From: a virus
DNA length: 28,012 nucleotides
Virus record (IMG/VR): IMGVR_UViG_3300007346_000162
Span: 1 to 28,012 of that record
Reading direction: 5' to 3' (one strand)
Positions 1 through 8,059 of the stretch are shown here, piece by piece; position 1 is the first letter of the stretch, and each line of letters begins with the position of its first letter. Below the pieces are notes generated by a model that saw nothing but the letters and a program-made list of their open reading frames with translations, ran no database searches and was not told the origin of the DNA. The translations under genes were made by a program, and so were the position numbers.

Positions 1-1
1 A

Positions 2-181
2 CCCATAATAGTCAATGACCAAGGACAGGAAGTTGCTAATCCACAAAGCGCACTTGATGCAGGGATTGCATCTATTAAGAAACTAACAGCCGACATTTTC
101 AAAAACGAACTGATGATAAGCGAAGCACAAAAGGCACAAGAGGCAGCAGCAGCAGAGGCTGATAGTTTACTGAACGGGTAA
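2..181 (+). CDS. C-terminal fragment of an unknown protein (5' end outside window)
   Basis: An open frame runs from the window edge to a TAA at 179-181 and encodes the last 59 residues of a protein. The visible part ends in a helical, Ala/Glu-rich tail (four alanines in a row followed by EADSLLNG). It sits 6 nt before a tail-fibre-like gene on the same strand, so it probably belongs to the same fibre or late-gene transcription unit. Nothing in the fragment identifies a family. A fibre-associated or chaperone role would be a guess from position only. Confidence 0.6.
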   Translation, partial: PIIVNDQGQEVANPQSALDAGIASIKKLTADIFKNELMISEAQKAQEAAAAEADSLLNG

Positions 182-187
182 ATAGAC

Positions 188-892
188 GTGGCGATATTTG
201 ATTGGCAAGACATACGAAAAGCTGCTGTTACCACTACCGGAACGCAGCCAAACTATACAGTCACGCTGTATGATGGACCCTCTAGCTACTATGATGGCTT
301 GACGTTTGTAATTAGACCACATCAAAATCAAACCAGCACTTCTGCAACATTAAATGTTAATGGTTTGGGAGCTAAAAGCTTAGTTTTTCATACTGTAAGC
401 GAATACTTTGCTCCGCTGGTGCCTAATATGTTGGGGAGTGAAGGCGCGTATAGAGTCACCTTTTCTTCTGCGGCAGATGCTTTTATTGTTCACAATCCGA
501 CCTTTGGACAAGAGACAAATTTCAATCCGACTTGGGGAGTCTCCGGTGGTGGTCCTGTTACTTTGCGTACTGATTTTGATACTAACTACAGGTGGCTTAA
601 TAACAAGACTGTGATGGTTAGAACGTATTGTTCTTTGGAGCTAGTCGGTGCTACTAGTGTCTTAACATTTGCTCTTCCTTATAAAGCAGACGGGGATGAC
701 CGTCTTGTAATTGGCTCAGGATATGTTTCAAGTATCTCAGGGCAAACTGAGTATATAGTTTTGGCGTATATTCCAACGAGTTTAACAATTATGAATATAA
801 TTACTAACGCTCTTGGAGGTACGTTTGCAGCGGACCCTGCTTTTAATGTGGTAGCAAACATTATTTACAATGTTGACGTCGCTACTCTCTAG
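188..892 (+). CDS. tail-fibre-like protein (receptor-binding candidate)
   Basis: The product is 234 residues with a GTG start at 188; the Shine-Dalgarno is weak. Residues about 35-70 contain the pattern DGLTFVIRPH...SATLNVNGLGAKSLV. This ATLNVNGLGAK signature recurs in phage tail fibres and host-recognition proteins, where it marks a small beta-rich module. The rest is rich in Thr, Ser, Gly, Asn and aromatic residues, as expected for a beta-structured fibre tip. It stands just downstream of another gene end and 8 nt ahead of a small unknown gene. A role in cell-surface recognition is inferred from the signature. At 234 residues it is short for a whole fibre, so it may be a tip or a short accessory fibre. 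Confidence 0.6.
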   Translation: MAIFDWQDIRKAAVTTTGTQPNYTVTLYDGPSSYYDGLTFVIRPHQNQTSTSATLNVNGLGAKSLVFHTVSEYFAPLVPNMLGSEGAYRVTFSSAADAFIVHNPTFGQETNFNPTWGVSGGGPVTLRTDFDTNYRWLNNKTVMVRTYCSLELVGATSVLTFALPYKADGDDRLVIGSGYVSSISGQTEYIVLAYIPTSLTIMNIITNALGGTFAADPAFNVVANIIYNVDVATL

Positions 893-900
893 GAAAAAAC

Positions 901-1308
901 ATGTATATACAATTTGCAATCGACCAGAAAATTAATAAGCGATTATTAGCTGAGGAACTAGCCCTTGTGCAACCCAATCTTGAGCTAAGCTTCATAGACC
1001 AAGTTAGTTGGATGAGTTTTCCATATCCAATAGATAAGTATCCCGAATATATTCTTGGCGTACCGGAAGACATCAGCGCTCCTTATGTGCAGCCAGCAGT
1101 AGTGCAAATTGAGAATGGATTGCTTGAAAATGAAGGGGCATTTTGGGCTGTTGTTCGAGCACATGCTCCAGACTTAAGCACAGAAGAAGAGCAGCAGCTA
1201 TTCAGTCTGCAACAACGAGCCACTCAATTGGTAAGTGCCTTGATGCTGCTACCTGATTCTGAGCTGCAGAAGATTAAGAAGCGGTTCGATGACCTTCCTC
1301 CAATGTAG
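901..1308 (+). CDS. hypothetical protein, possibly tail-fibre associated
   Basis: The product is 135 residues and starts at an ATG preceded by AGGA (start context TAGGAAAAAACATG). It has no membrane segment. The C-terminal half (about residues 85-130) looks helical and charged, with EEEQQLFSLQQRATQLV and KIKKRFDDL. I do not recognise a family. It follows the fibre-like gene by 8 nt. Fibre genes are often followed by a small assembly chaperone, so that is one possibility, supported by position only. Confidence 0.6.
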   Translation: MYIQFAIDQKINKRLLAEELALVQPNLELSFIDQVSWMSFPYPIDKYPEYILGVPEDISAPYVQPAVVQIENGLLENEGAFWAVVRAHAPDLSTEEEQQLFSLQQRATQLVSALMLLPDSELQKIKKRFDDLPPM

Positions 1309-1351
1309 AAATGTACTTTACGGTGCAAGATAACTATGACACGGTGAGCTT

Positions 1352-1828
1352 ATGATGCGATTATTGAGTACCCTCGTTCTTATCGGTCTATTTATTGGTT
1401 GTGGTAATAATATTTGCCACGATGCTGGTGACGGGAACTATGAATGCGTATCAGCTCCAGAGCCTACGCCTACGCCAGAACCTACTGTAGCCCCTACGCC
1501 GCCTCCTAAGAACAATCCGCTATGCACTAAGGTCATGGGTATAGATGGTCCTGGAAACTTCCTGTGGAAGCCAGAGGGAGACCATACGAGCGCATTGGTT
1601 GTGCTGCTCCCTGCAAGATTTGAGGTACCGTTCTCGGCATTGACCGTTAAGCGTAAGAATGGTGATTCGGAAAAGCTGCGTTTTACGGGATTTAGCAATG
1701 GAGACCGCCAGACGTGGCGAGGTGAGCTTAAAGGTGGCAGATACACGGGTGTGGTAGAAGCCTTTGGTGGTGAGCCTGCTCAGTTGTGTATCTGGGAAGT
1801 TGAAAAGCCGAGAGCAAGGCAAGACTAA
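1352..1828 (+). CDS. secreted lipoprotein with proline-rich linker and an LWKP-type domain
   Basis: The product is 158 residues. It begins with an Arg, a hydrophobic stretch (residues 4-16) and a lipobox-like LFIGC, with Cys17 as the predicted lipidated residue. A Pro/Thr-rich linker (about residues 35-53) joins this to a C-terminal beta-rich domain (about 69-147) that opens with FLWKPEGD and continues LVVLLP. The same pattern occurs in the 617-residue virion protein at 11138-12991 (ALWKPNSEKDG..LVMLFP). Three further Cys residues (22, 32, 58) lie before the domain, plus one near the C-terminus. It lies directly before the holin-like gene; its TAA shares one base with an upstream ATG of that frame. 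Possible roles are an outer spanin (proline-rich lipoprotein), a superinfection-exclusion lipoprotein, or a virion-related surface factor. The sequence does not decide between these. Confidence 0.7.
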   Translation: MMRLLSTLVLIGLFIGCGNNICHDAGDGNYECVSAPEPTPTPEPTVAPTPPPKNNPLCTKVMGIDGPGNFLWKPEGDHTSALVVLLPARFEVPFSALTVKRKNGDSEKLRFTGFSNGDRQTWRGELKGGRYTGVVEAFGGEPAQLCIWEVEKPRARQD

Positions 1829-1852
1829 TGTATTTAGCAATGCGAGAGCAAG

Positions 1853-1858
1853 AGGAGG
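1853..1858 (+). promoter_or_regulatory. strong Shine-Dalgarno site for the holin-like gene
   Basis: A perfect AGGAGG lies 5 nt before the GTG at 1864. It sits inside the longer open frame that begins at ATG 1828, so it selects the internal GTG as a start and raises the possibility of two start sites. Confidence 0.7.
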
Positions 1859-1863
1859 ATGAC

Positions 1864-2097
1864 GTGAAAACAAAACCAGCCGTTAAGAGCTTAGGCATCT
1901 GGGGTAGTATCAGTTCAATTGGTACTATGCTTGGCATGCTTGGAATGTTGAAAGATGTATGGGCATCTATTCCGCCAGAGCTAATCACAGAAACAAAAAC
2001 ATTTGCCACAGTAACGGTAGTTGCCGTAGTTCAACAGCTATTAGCATTGATTGGACGATGGAGAGCTACCACACCGATTAAAGGCATATTGAAGTAG
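1864..2097 (+). CDS. putative holin (two-transmembrane class)
   Basis: The product is 77 residues from GTG 1864 (chosen for the AGGAGG 5 nt upstream). The frame is open back to ATG 1828, which would give 89 residues. There are two hydrophobic segments: about residues 9-31 (GIWGSISSIGTMLGMLGML) and about 46-65 (TFATVTVVAVVQQLLALIG). They are joined by a short polar loop, and a basic RWRATTPIKGILK tail follows. The IGRWRATTPI ending resembles the GR(V/I/W)(K/R)ATxPI tail of small holin-like proteins in many phages of Gram-negative hosts. A holin would permeabilise the inner membrane so that the signal-less lysozyme encoded at 23107-23850 can escape. The assignment rests on topology and the tail motif. 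Confidence 0.6.
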   Translation: MKTKPAVKSLGIWGSISSIGTMLGMLGMLKDVWASIPPELITETKTFATVTVVAVVQQLLALIGRWRATTPIKGILK

Positions 2098-2104
2098 GAG
2101 AAAC

Positions 2105-2410
2105 ATGTTAAGCGAGAACCAACTACAATCCAAACTCGATACAACAATACAAGCATATGAGAGCATCTTTGGTGAAAAACCAACAAATGAGCAGTTGCTA
2201 GACGTATTGAATACAGCCATTGCTAAGCGACAAGAAGAAGTGCTGACATCGAGACTAACCGACCAACGAGCAGATAGAGATTTGTTAGGACTACGGGCTT
2301 TGCTTGCAGCAAAGTCTGAGGCTCCTAAACCGGAAAAGAAAGTGAAGGCTAAGAAGTCTCAGAAAGCTGAGTTCGTACCTAACGCATCTTTATATGCCGA
2401 AAATAAATAA
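2105..2410 (+). CDS. hypothetical protein upstream of the small terminase
   Basis: The product is 101 residues. It starts 7 nt after the holin-like stop, with GGAG 6 nt before the ATG. The first 70 residues look helical and charged, with no membrane segment. The C-terminus is Lys/Ala-rich (APKPEKKVKAKKSQKAE), so it may bind nucleic acid or be disordered. It overlaps the TerS frame by 17 nt. I do not recognise the family; its position suggests a packaging-associated accessory protein. Confidence 0.6.
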   Translation: MLSENQLQSKLDTTIQAYESIFGEKPTNEQLLDVLNTAIAKRQEEVLTSRLTDQRADRDLLGLRALLAAKSEAPKPEKKVKAKKSQKAEFVPNASLYAENK

Positions 2411-3086
2411 AGACAAAGAGAGGAAAAGCCCAGGCAAGCTGCCAACCACTCAACTGTTGTATTTAGACCAAGAGATAAATAAGCACATGACCGCTAACTA
2501 CATGCCCGAGGTTAAGGATAAGGCGATGGCTTTGTACTTACTCGGGCACGACGTATCTGCTATTGCCGAGCGTATGGGCATGGAATCACGCATTATCCAT
2601 AGTTGGGTAGATACTGGTAAGTGGACAGCAAAACGTGCAGAAATCTTCAAGAAAGCATATCAACAAAGTTGGGGTCAGATTGGTAACAATGCAGCAATTG
2701 CGCAGAATGTGGCGCAAGCTTTGTTCAATGACCAGATACAGAAGAAGATGGCTAAGGACGAAGAGCTGACGTGGGATGAGCTTAAGAAACTTTCAGACAT
2801 GATTGTTTCGATGCAGAAGGTTAGTCGTACTGAGGATGGTAAGCCAACTGAGATAACTCAGACGCTGACTATTCGTGAGCAACGTGCTCAAATCCGTATG
2901 ATATTGAAGGAAGACCCGTTTCAGGAGTTTGCTGATGTTATAGAACACGCAAGCATGAAACAATTAGGGCATAAAAATGTCGGACACGAAATTAGCACCG
3001 CTGGAACTAGCACAGAGGATTCAAAAACTGAATGCAAAGTGGAATCCTCATCCGGGGCAGCTGAAAGCCGGGAGAGCGATTTTTAA
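2394..3086 (+). CDS. terS: terminase small subunit (DNA recognition)
   Basis: The product is 230 residues. Residues about 39-76 form a helix-turn-helix-like segment (KDKAMALYLLGHDVSAIAERMG, then IIHSWVDTGKW), matching the phage small-terminase or transposase-like HTH pattern. The middle is helical and likely mediates oligomerisation. The C-terminal 37 residues are low-complexity Ser/Glu/Thr-rich and are encoded in the region shared with the next gene. It lies directly upstream of TerL, the usual order, and would recognise the packaging site and recruit the large subunit. The ATG at 2394 lacks a clear Shine-Dalgarno and overlaps the previous gene by 17 nt, so translational coupling or a later start (for example the Met at residue 32) is possible. 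The 110-nt overlap with TerL is unusually long. Confidence 0.75.
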   Translation: MPKINKDKERKSPGKLPTTQLLYLDQEINKHMTANYMPEVKDKAMALYLLGHDVSAIAERMGMESRIIHSWVDTGKWTAKRAEIFKKAYQQSWGQIGNNAAIAQNVAQALFNDQIQKKMAKDEELTWDELKKLSDMIVSMQKVSRTEDGKPTEITQTLTIREQRAQIRMILKEDPFQEFADVIEHASMKQLGHKNVGHEISTAGTSTEDSKTECKVESSSGAAESRESDF

Positions 3087-4431
3087 GGACAAGAAGAAGC
3101 GACTCTTCATACGTGCTGGTCGGAAATTCGGTAAGACTGAGCTATGCATGTACATTGCATGGCGGATAGCCCTCACCACAGACAATCCTCAAGTATACAT
3201 CATTGGTCCTTCTCAAAAGCAGCAGAAGGAAATCATGTGGCAGAATGGTCGGCTTAAGCAGTTCGGACCAGAAGAGTATGTAGACCAGATAATGGATTCT
3301 GAACTACGTATCAAACTAAACGGTGGGTTTATTAAGGTCGATGGTTCTGAAAACTACGAAGCCTATCGAGGGACCGAGTATCACGCCATGATACTTGATG
3401 AGATGAAAGACCAAGACCCTCGGTTCTATGACGCTGCTTATCCTAACCTGCGTTCTCTAAACGGCGTTCTAATCTGCATTGGTACTCCTCCTGACCACCC
3501 AGACAACTTCTATGTGCAGTTATTAAATGACATTAAGAACGATGAAGACTGGGCACATATCCATGGTACGGCGTGGGAAAACCCGTTCGTAGCAGGAATT
3601 GAGGACAAGGAAGAGGCTCATAAGTGGCTAAGTACTGAGAAAAAGAAGTATTACGAGCGAGGCGACAAGGAGCGTTGGCTACGAGAATATGAAGCAGAGC
3701 TGGCTTTTGGAGGTCGTAGCCGAGTTATTCCTAACATCTCTCGTAGTGAGCATATGAAGCCAGACTTCCATGTTCAGCAGTTACTTGAGAACCATCAGGG
3801 CAAACTTGAGTACTTCATTATGCTCGACCCTGGTACTACGACCTGCTTTGCTGGGTTGTTTGCAGCTATTGACCCATATAGCAGCCAAATTTTTATTCTC
3901 GACGAAATATACGAGAAAGACCAATATAAGACGAGTACCGACCATATATTTCCTACGGTTGTAAGCAAAGCTAAGCACTTTCATGCGCGTGAGGGTGCTT
4001 GGCGCATATTTTATGACGATGCGGCTGCATGGTTCGGGAACGAAGTCTTGAGTCGATATGGGGTTTATTGTCAGCCAGCAGGAAAATATGCTGCGGACAA
4101 AGAGCTTGGCATCAGCATGTTGAAAGACGTGGCTCGGGTCAAGAATCTCCTTACCATAAGCGACCGATGCGAAAACCTGATGTGGGAGATAGAAAACTAC
4201 GTCAGAGACGAAAACGGAAGGATACCGAAGAAGAATGACCACCTACTCGACTGCTTCAGATATTTGTTGACATGCAGTAGGTATGAGATAAATGAAGACG
4301 TTGCGCCGGAGCCAGAAGAGAAGAGAAGATATGTCACACTCGAGCAAGACATAAGAGCATGGCGACAACAGAGCGATATCATGTTTGGGAAAGAAATTAA
4401 CATATTTGATGATTCGGAGTTTGACTGGTGA
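2977..4431 (+). CDS. terL: terminase large subunit (packaging ATPase and nuclease)
   Basis: The product is 484 residues, a normal length for the family. The ATPase half shows an adenine-site-like KWNPHPGQLKAG (21-32), a Walker A variant AGRKFGKT (47-54) and a Walker B ending in Asp141-Glu142 (HAMILDEM). The RNase H-like nuclease half shows Asp284 (FIMLDPGTT), Asp347/348 (FYDDAAAW) and the C-terminal acidic site Asp421/Asp425 (KNDHLLDCFRYLL). It pumps DNA into the prohead through the portal and cuts the concatemer. The start is supported by the family-like N-terminus, which continues in frame through the region shared with TerS. The stop overlaps the next GTG start by 4 nt (GTGA). Confidence 0.95.
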   Translation: MSDTKLAPLELAQRIQKLNAKWNPHPGQLKAGRAIFKDKKKRLFIRAGRKFGKTELCMYIAWRIALTTDNPQVYIIGPSQKQQKEIMWQNGRLKQFGPEEYVDQIMDSELRIKLNGGFIKVDGSENYEAYRGTEYHAMILDEMKDQDPRFYDAAYPNLRSLNGVLICIGTPPDHPDNFYVQLLNDIKNDEDWAHIHGTAWENPFVAGIEDKEEAHKWLSTEKKKYYERGDKERWLREYEAELAFGGRSRVIPNISRSEHMKPDFHVQQLLENHQGKLEYFIMLDPGTTTCFAGLFAAIDPYSSQIFILDEIYEKDQYKTSTDHIFPTVVSKAKHFHAREGAWRIFYDDAAAWFGNEVLSRYGVYCQPAGKYAADKELGISMLKDVARVKNLLTISDRCENLMWEIENYVRDENGRIPKKNDHLLDCFRYLLTCSRYEINEDVAPEPEEKRRYVTLEQDIRAWRQQSDIMFGKEINIFDDSEFDW

Positions 4432-4718
4432 GCGATAAACTAGAAGATGCACTAGTACGTGCAAAGGTTGCAGAAAAAATAGCAGACAAAGCATTAGCCT
4501 TAGCTATGGAAGCTATTACTAAGGTCGAGGCAATGGAGAAGAGTACGCATAAAGCATACTTTGTTAATCCAAGCACAAACGCACAGGACTTAGTACCTGA
4601 GCATCCATATGAGCCACATCAGGTCAGTCCACAAGAACTTGAAGAGAGCCTGGATAAATTGTTTGAAGCTAGTCGAGGTCACTTAGACTCTGACGATGCA
4701 TTTATGGATGAAAACTAA
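4428..4718 (+). CDS. small acidic helical protein between TerL and portal
   Basis: The product is 96 residues with a GTG start inside a GTGA overlap with the TerL stop. Residues 1-40 form a heptad-like Ala/Lys/Glu helix (ALVRAKVAEKIADKALALAMEA). The rest is acidic and Pro-containing, ending LDSDDAFMDEN. Its stop shares one base with the portal ATG, so it is almost certainly translationally coupled to both neighbours. No family is recognised. A packaging or portal-assembly accessory is plausible by position only. Confidence 0.65.
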   Translation: MSDKLEDALVRAKVAEKIADKALALAMEAITKVEAMEKSTHKAYFVNPSTNAQDLVPEHPYEPHQVSPQELEESLDKLFEASRGHLDSDDAFMDEN

Positions 4719-6823
4719 TGTTTGAGACACCTGCCGAAGCCTTAGAAGACGGAGCTAAAACAATTATCCCACCTTGGGTGAATAATGTTGTTAAGTCGGA
4801 GAAGAAGTTTCTCCAGTGGTTTAAAGACACGTATCCTATCCTAGAAAAAGCCAACCAAGACCGGATAGAGCAACTCTTTAACAACCTTCTTTGGTATACA
4901 GGGCAGTATGACCACAGTAAGGAGTATCGACTAAGCCTTGGTGGAAACAGAGAAGAGAAGCTGACACCTAAGAAAGTGCCTCTCGTGGTCAATCACATGT
5001 TTGACCTGACTGAGCAGCGTATTGCTCGTTTGTCTCGATTCAAAAGCAACGTAAAAGCTCTTCCAGTAAACGATGAGTTCGAAGACAAGAAGAGCGCTCA
5101 GTTTGCTGACCTTATCTTACGACAGCTAAACAGGCAGAACCAATTTGACCTAAAGCTACAAGAGATTGAACGATGGAACGCTGTGTTCGGAGAGATGTAT
5201 CTGAACGTAGAGTGGAACCAGCGCATTGGAGACAAGGACAAGAAAGGTAAGCGCATCGGTGATGTTCAATACACGTTAGCGCCTCCGTTTTTCAAGCTAT
5301 TTGATAGCAAGCGCCATTACACTCAGTCTAAGTGGGTTATTGAAATTCACGAGGTACTGCACGTAGAAGAGGTGAAAAAGAAGTATGGGAAGAAGGTAGA
5401 GGCAGATGGTCGCACTTCTGTTTACTCTTATGAGTTCCTAAAAGATTACTTCCATAGCAAGCAGACTGACGAAGTAGTTGTTTATCGTTTTGTGTATCCG
5501 CCTGATGAGTTTCTCGAGGAAGGCGCGTATATTCTGTTTACCGATACTCAGGTACTGCAGATGGCTGATGTATATCCATACAGTCATGGCAAGTTCCCGT
5601 TCGTGCGAATTACCGACATTGATGTTCCGAACAGACTACATGGGATGAGCTTGTTCGAGCACCTAAAGCCAATCCAGCACAACTACAACAAGACTACGTC
5701 ACTCATTAGCAAGAACATCTTCTTAGTGGCGCATCCCAAGATTATGATGCCAGAGGGGGCTGCTAAAATTGAAAGCATGGGAAATGCTGCTACGGCTGTT
5801 ACGTTCCGTGGTCCTATTCCACCGTCGGTGGTCACGTTTGCTCCGAATCCTCCGGAAGTTTATGCGTTCCGAGATAAACTGAAGCAAGAGATGGAGCAGG
5901 TCGGAGGAGTATATGGAGTAAGTAGAGGTGCTCCGCCTCCAGGAATTCGAGCTGGTATTGCTCTCCAGTTCCTCGAGGAGCAGGAACTACAACGAGCCAA
6001 CACATCTATCGTGAAGCATAATAACTTCATTGTAGAAGTAAATGAGATGGCGATTGCTGTAGCCGGAGATTACTACAAGACTGATGAGCCTGCAGATGAT
6101 AGCCGTCTCGTGCGCATACTCGGAAATAACAACCAGTATCAGATTAAGACACTGGCAAATGTGAATCTGAGCGGTCCGTACAGCATCATTATTCAGAACA
6201 CTACAGCATTGTCAGATAGCCGAGCTGGACGTACTCAGCAGATTATCGACTTAGCGCAGAACATTCCGGGACTACTCAGCCGAGAGCAGATGGCTGACTT
6301 GCTCGAGCTTGGCGCTCCAGAGAAGTTCTACGACATTGCTACGGCTGCTCTAAGGTCAGCAGAGTCTGAGAACGAAGAAATACTACGTGGGGAAGAAGTG
6401 AGTGCTCCTGATGTGTATGAGCAACATATCGTACACTGGAAGGCACATACTATTATCATTCAGGGGCGTTTTTATAAGGAAGACGTTCCAGCTGAGTACA
6501 AGCAGCGCATGGCAGAGCATATTCTCGTGCACGAGGTCTTCTTGCTCGAGGCAGCCATGAACAACCCAGAGGCTGCAGCCGAAGTGCGTACATTGAACGG
6601 ATTTCCTCTGTTCTATACGCCTACCCCAGAAGAACAAGCATATCTCATTACTGGACAAGTTCAGCCACCAGCACCACCACAGCCAATGGGTGGAGCAGGG
6701 ATGGACATGGGGCAAATGGAGCAGATGATGGCACAAGGCGAAATGCCTATGCCTGAAGAAATACCACAGGGAGCTGAGGTACCTACTGAGCCAGTGCCAG
6801 AAGTAATGAATGAACAACCATAA
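4718..6823 (+). CDS. portal protein
   Basis: The product is 701 residues, close to the length of P22-type portals. The N-terminal part (WFKDTYPILEKANQDRIEQLFNNLLWYTGQY) leads into VPLVVNHMFDLTEQRIARL. A central segment near residues 300-335 reads DVPNRLHGMSLFEHLKPIQ and then NYNKTTSLISKNIFL. The GMSLFEHLKPIQ pattern followed by a long helix is typical of portal cores. The last 50 residues are Pro/Met/Gln/Gly-rich and probably disordered. It forms the dodecameric ring at the packaging vertex, between TerL upstream and scaffold downstream. The start overlaps the previous stop by one base (TAATG). I assign P22-like rather than T7-like from length and gene order; this is an inference. Confidence 0.88.
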   Translation: MFETPAEALEDGAKTIIPPWVNNVVKSEKKFLQWFKDTYPILEKANQDRIEQLFNNLLWYTGQYDHSKEYRLSLGGNREEKLTPKKVPLVVNHMFDLTEQRIARLSRFKSNVKALPVNDEFEDKKSAQFADLILRQLNRQNQFDLKLQEIERWNAVFGEMYLNVEWNQRIGDKDKKGKRIGDVQYTLAPPFFKLFDSKRHYTQSKWVIEIHEVLHVEEVKKKYGKKVEADGRTSVYSYEFLKDYFHSKQTDEVVVYRFVYPPDEFLEEGAYILFTDTQVLQMADVYPYSHGKFPFVRITDIDVPNRLHGMSLFEHLKPIQHNYNKTTSLISKNIFLVAHPKIMMPEGAAKIESMGNAATAVTFRGPIPPSVVTFAPNPPEVYAFRDKLKQEMEQVGGVYGVSRGAPPPGIRAGIALQFLEEQELQRANTSIVKHNNFIVEVNEMAIAVAGDYYKTDEPADDSRLVRILGNNNQYQIKTLANVNLSGPYSIIIQNTTALSDSRAGRTQQIIDLAQNIPGLLSREQMADLLELGAPEKFYDIATAALRSAESENEEILRGEEVSAPDVYEQHIVHWKAHTIIIQGRFYKEDVPAEYKQRMAEHILVHEVFLLEAAMNNPEAAAEVRTLNGFPLFYTPTPEEQAYLITGQVQPPAPPQPMGGAGMDMGQMEQMMAQGEMPMPEEIPQGAEVPTEPVPEVMNEQP

Positions 6824-6831
6824 GGAGTACA

Positions 6832-8016
6832 ATGAGCGAACCAACTACAGACACTTCAACAACAACAGATAGCAGCGCAGGAGATGATGGACTATTTGGT
6901 AGTCCTGGAGCCGGAATTGACATGGGAGATTCCTTGATTGATGGCTCAGCTATAGACAACATAGAAGCGTCTGACAGCGAGCTACAGGGATTTGACATAA
7001 CAGAGGAGGTGTCCAATGGGCTGCGGCAAGAGGAAGAAACCCAAACCAAAGAAGTAGTTTCTGAGGTTGCTGAGGAGCCAGAGGTAGACGCGAGACCGCC
7101 ACGTATGATTGCCTTAGGCGACAATCAGTTTGAGGCAGATACAGAAGTTGTTGTTAATGGTCAGCGAGTGCCTCTAGGTTCCTTGGTTGATGATTACATC
7201 GGTCAAAAAGAGATAAACCGTCGTTTTACTGAGTTCGATAAGCAAAAGAAGAGTTGGGAGAACGATGTTGTAGGACGATTCAACAAGAATGAGCAGCTAG
7301 TTCTTAACGAAATTAAGAAGCTCCAAGAGGCTGCAGATTCAGGTGAGTATTCGTCTGCTATTGCATCTCTGGCAAAAATGGCAGGGGCTAATCCTGTAGA
7401 GTTCGAGCGTAAGATTATCCAGCATGTTATGGAGTCTGCAGAAGGCATTAATCAGATGTCTGAGGCGGAAGAAAAAGCATATTGGGCACAGAAAGAAGCT
7501 GAACATGCCAAGAGTCAGCTACAGGAGCGCGAAACTGCTGAGAAAACCCAGCAAGAGCGAGCTGCGCTTAAGCAGAATCTGGTTGATATTATTCATACTA
7601 GTGGACTATCAGAACGGCAATTTGAAGAGGCATACAGGGTTATACGAGAAAACCCCAAGGCTATGGAGACTCTCCGGTCTATGAAGCCACAGGAAGCCAC
7701 GCAAGCTGTTTGTACGTTCTACTTAGATAGTGCCAAGGAAGACCGTGTAATACAGGCTGTGGAAGCCCTTGCGCCAGATTATAAGAACAAGGACTACCTG
7801 ATAAGCAGTATTTTTTCGGTTGCAGATTATGACTATTCTGTAGAAGATATGAAAGAAGTACTATCAGAGTACCTTGGGCTGAATACGAAAACGCAGTCCA
7901 GAGAGACCCCGAGTAAGGAGCCAGCGGCAAATGGCAAACCGGAAAGGGCAGCCTCGGCAATAAGTAACTTAAGCAACCTAGAGGCAGAAGATGCTATAGG
8001 TTGGGATTTTGCTTAG
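6832..8016 (+). CDS. scaffolding protein
   Basis: The product is 394 residues with AAGGAG 5 nt before the ATG, 8 nt after the portal. The N-terminal 100 residues are very acidic and Ser/Thr/Asp-rich. Residues about 125-250 are strongly helical and Glu/Lys/Gln-rich (likely coiled coil), and the C-terminus is short, with a small basic patch (NGKPERAA). This composition and the position directly between portal and coat are characteristic of phage scaffolds, which guide procapsid assembly and then leave. I see no protease gene next to it. The identification is by position and composition, not by a motif. Confidence 0.8.
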   Translation: MSEPTTDTSTTTDSSAGDDGLFGSPGAGIDMGDSLIDGSAIDNIEASDSELQGFDITEEVSNGLRQEEETQTKEVVSEVAEEPEVDARPPRMIALGDNQFEADTEVVVNGQRVPLGSLVDDYIGQKEINRRFTEFDKQKKSWENDVVGRFNKNEQLVLNEIKKLQEAADSGEYSSAIASLAKMAGANPVEFERKIIQHVMESAEGINQMSEAEEKAYWAQKEAEHAKSQLQERETAEKTQQERAALKQNLVDIIHTSGLSERQFEEAYRVIRENPKAMETLRSMKPQEATQAVCTFYLDSAKEDRVIQAVEALAPDYKNKDYLISSIFSVADYDYSVEDMKEVLSEYLGLNTKTQSRETPSKEPAANGKPERAASAISNLSNLEAEDAIGWDFA

Positions 8017-8040
8017 TCGGGGGTTCAGTCGCCTCCGACT
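8015..8040 (+). other. RNA hairpin between scaffold and coat genes
   Basis: AGTCGGGGG (8015-8023) pairs with CCTCCGACT (8032-8040): nine base pairs with one G-U wobble around an 8-nt loop. It begins within the scaffold stop codon and ends 5 nt before the coat Shine-Dalgarno. No U-run follows, so it is not a typical terminator. An mRNA-processing or 5'-stabilising hairpin for the coat message is a likely role. Confidence 0.6.
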
Positions 8041-8045
8041 TGTAT

Positions 8046-8051
8046 AGGAGG
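8046..8051 (+). promoter_or_regulatory. Shine-Dalgarno site of the coat gene
   Basis: A perfect AGGAGG lies 8 nt before the coat ATG at 8060, in line with high expression of this product. Confidence 0.6.
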
Positions 8052-8059
8052 CATAATAA

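Noticed and set aside
3781-4242. 153-codon frame on the - strand
   Set aside because: It is antisense to the conserved nuclease half of TerL.
6383-6844. 153-codon frame on the - strand
   Set aside because: It is antisense to the portal C-terminus and rich in Trp/Cys/His, typical of reverse-frame shadows.
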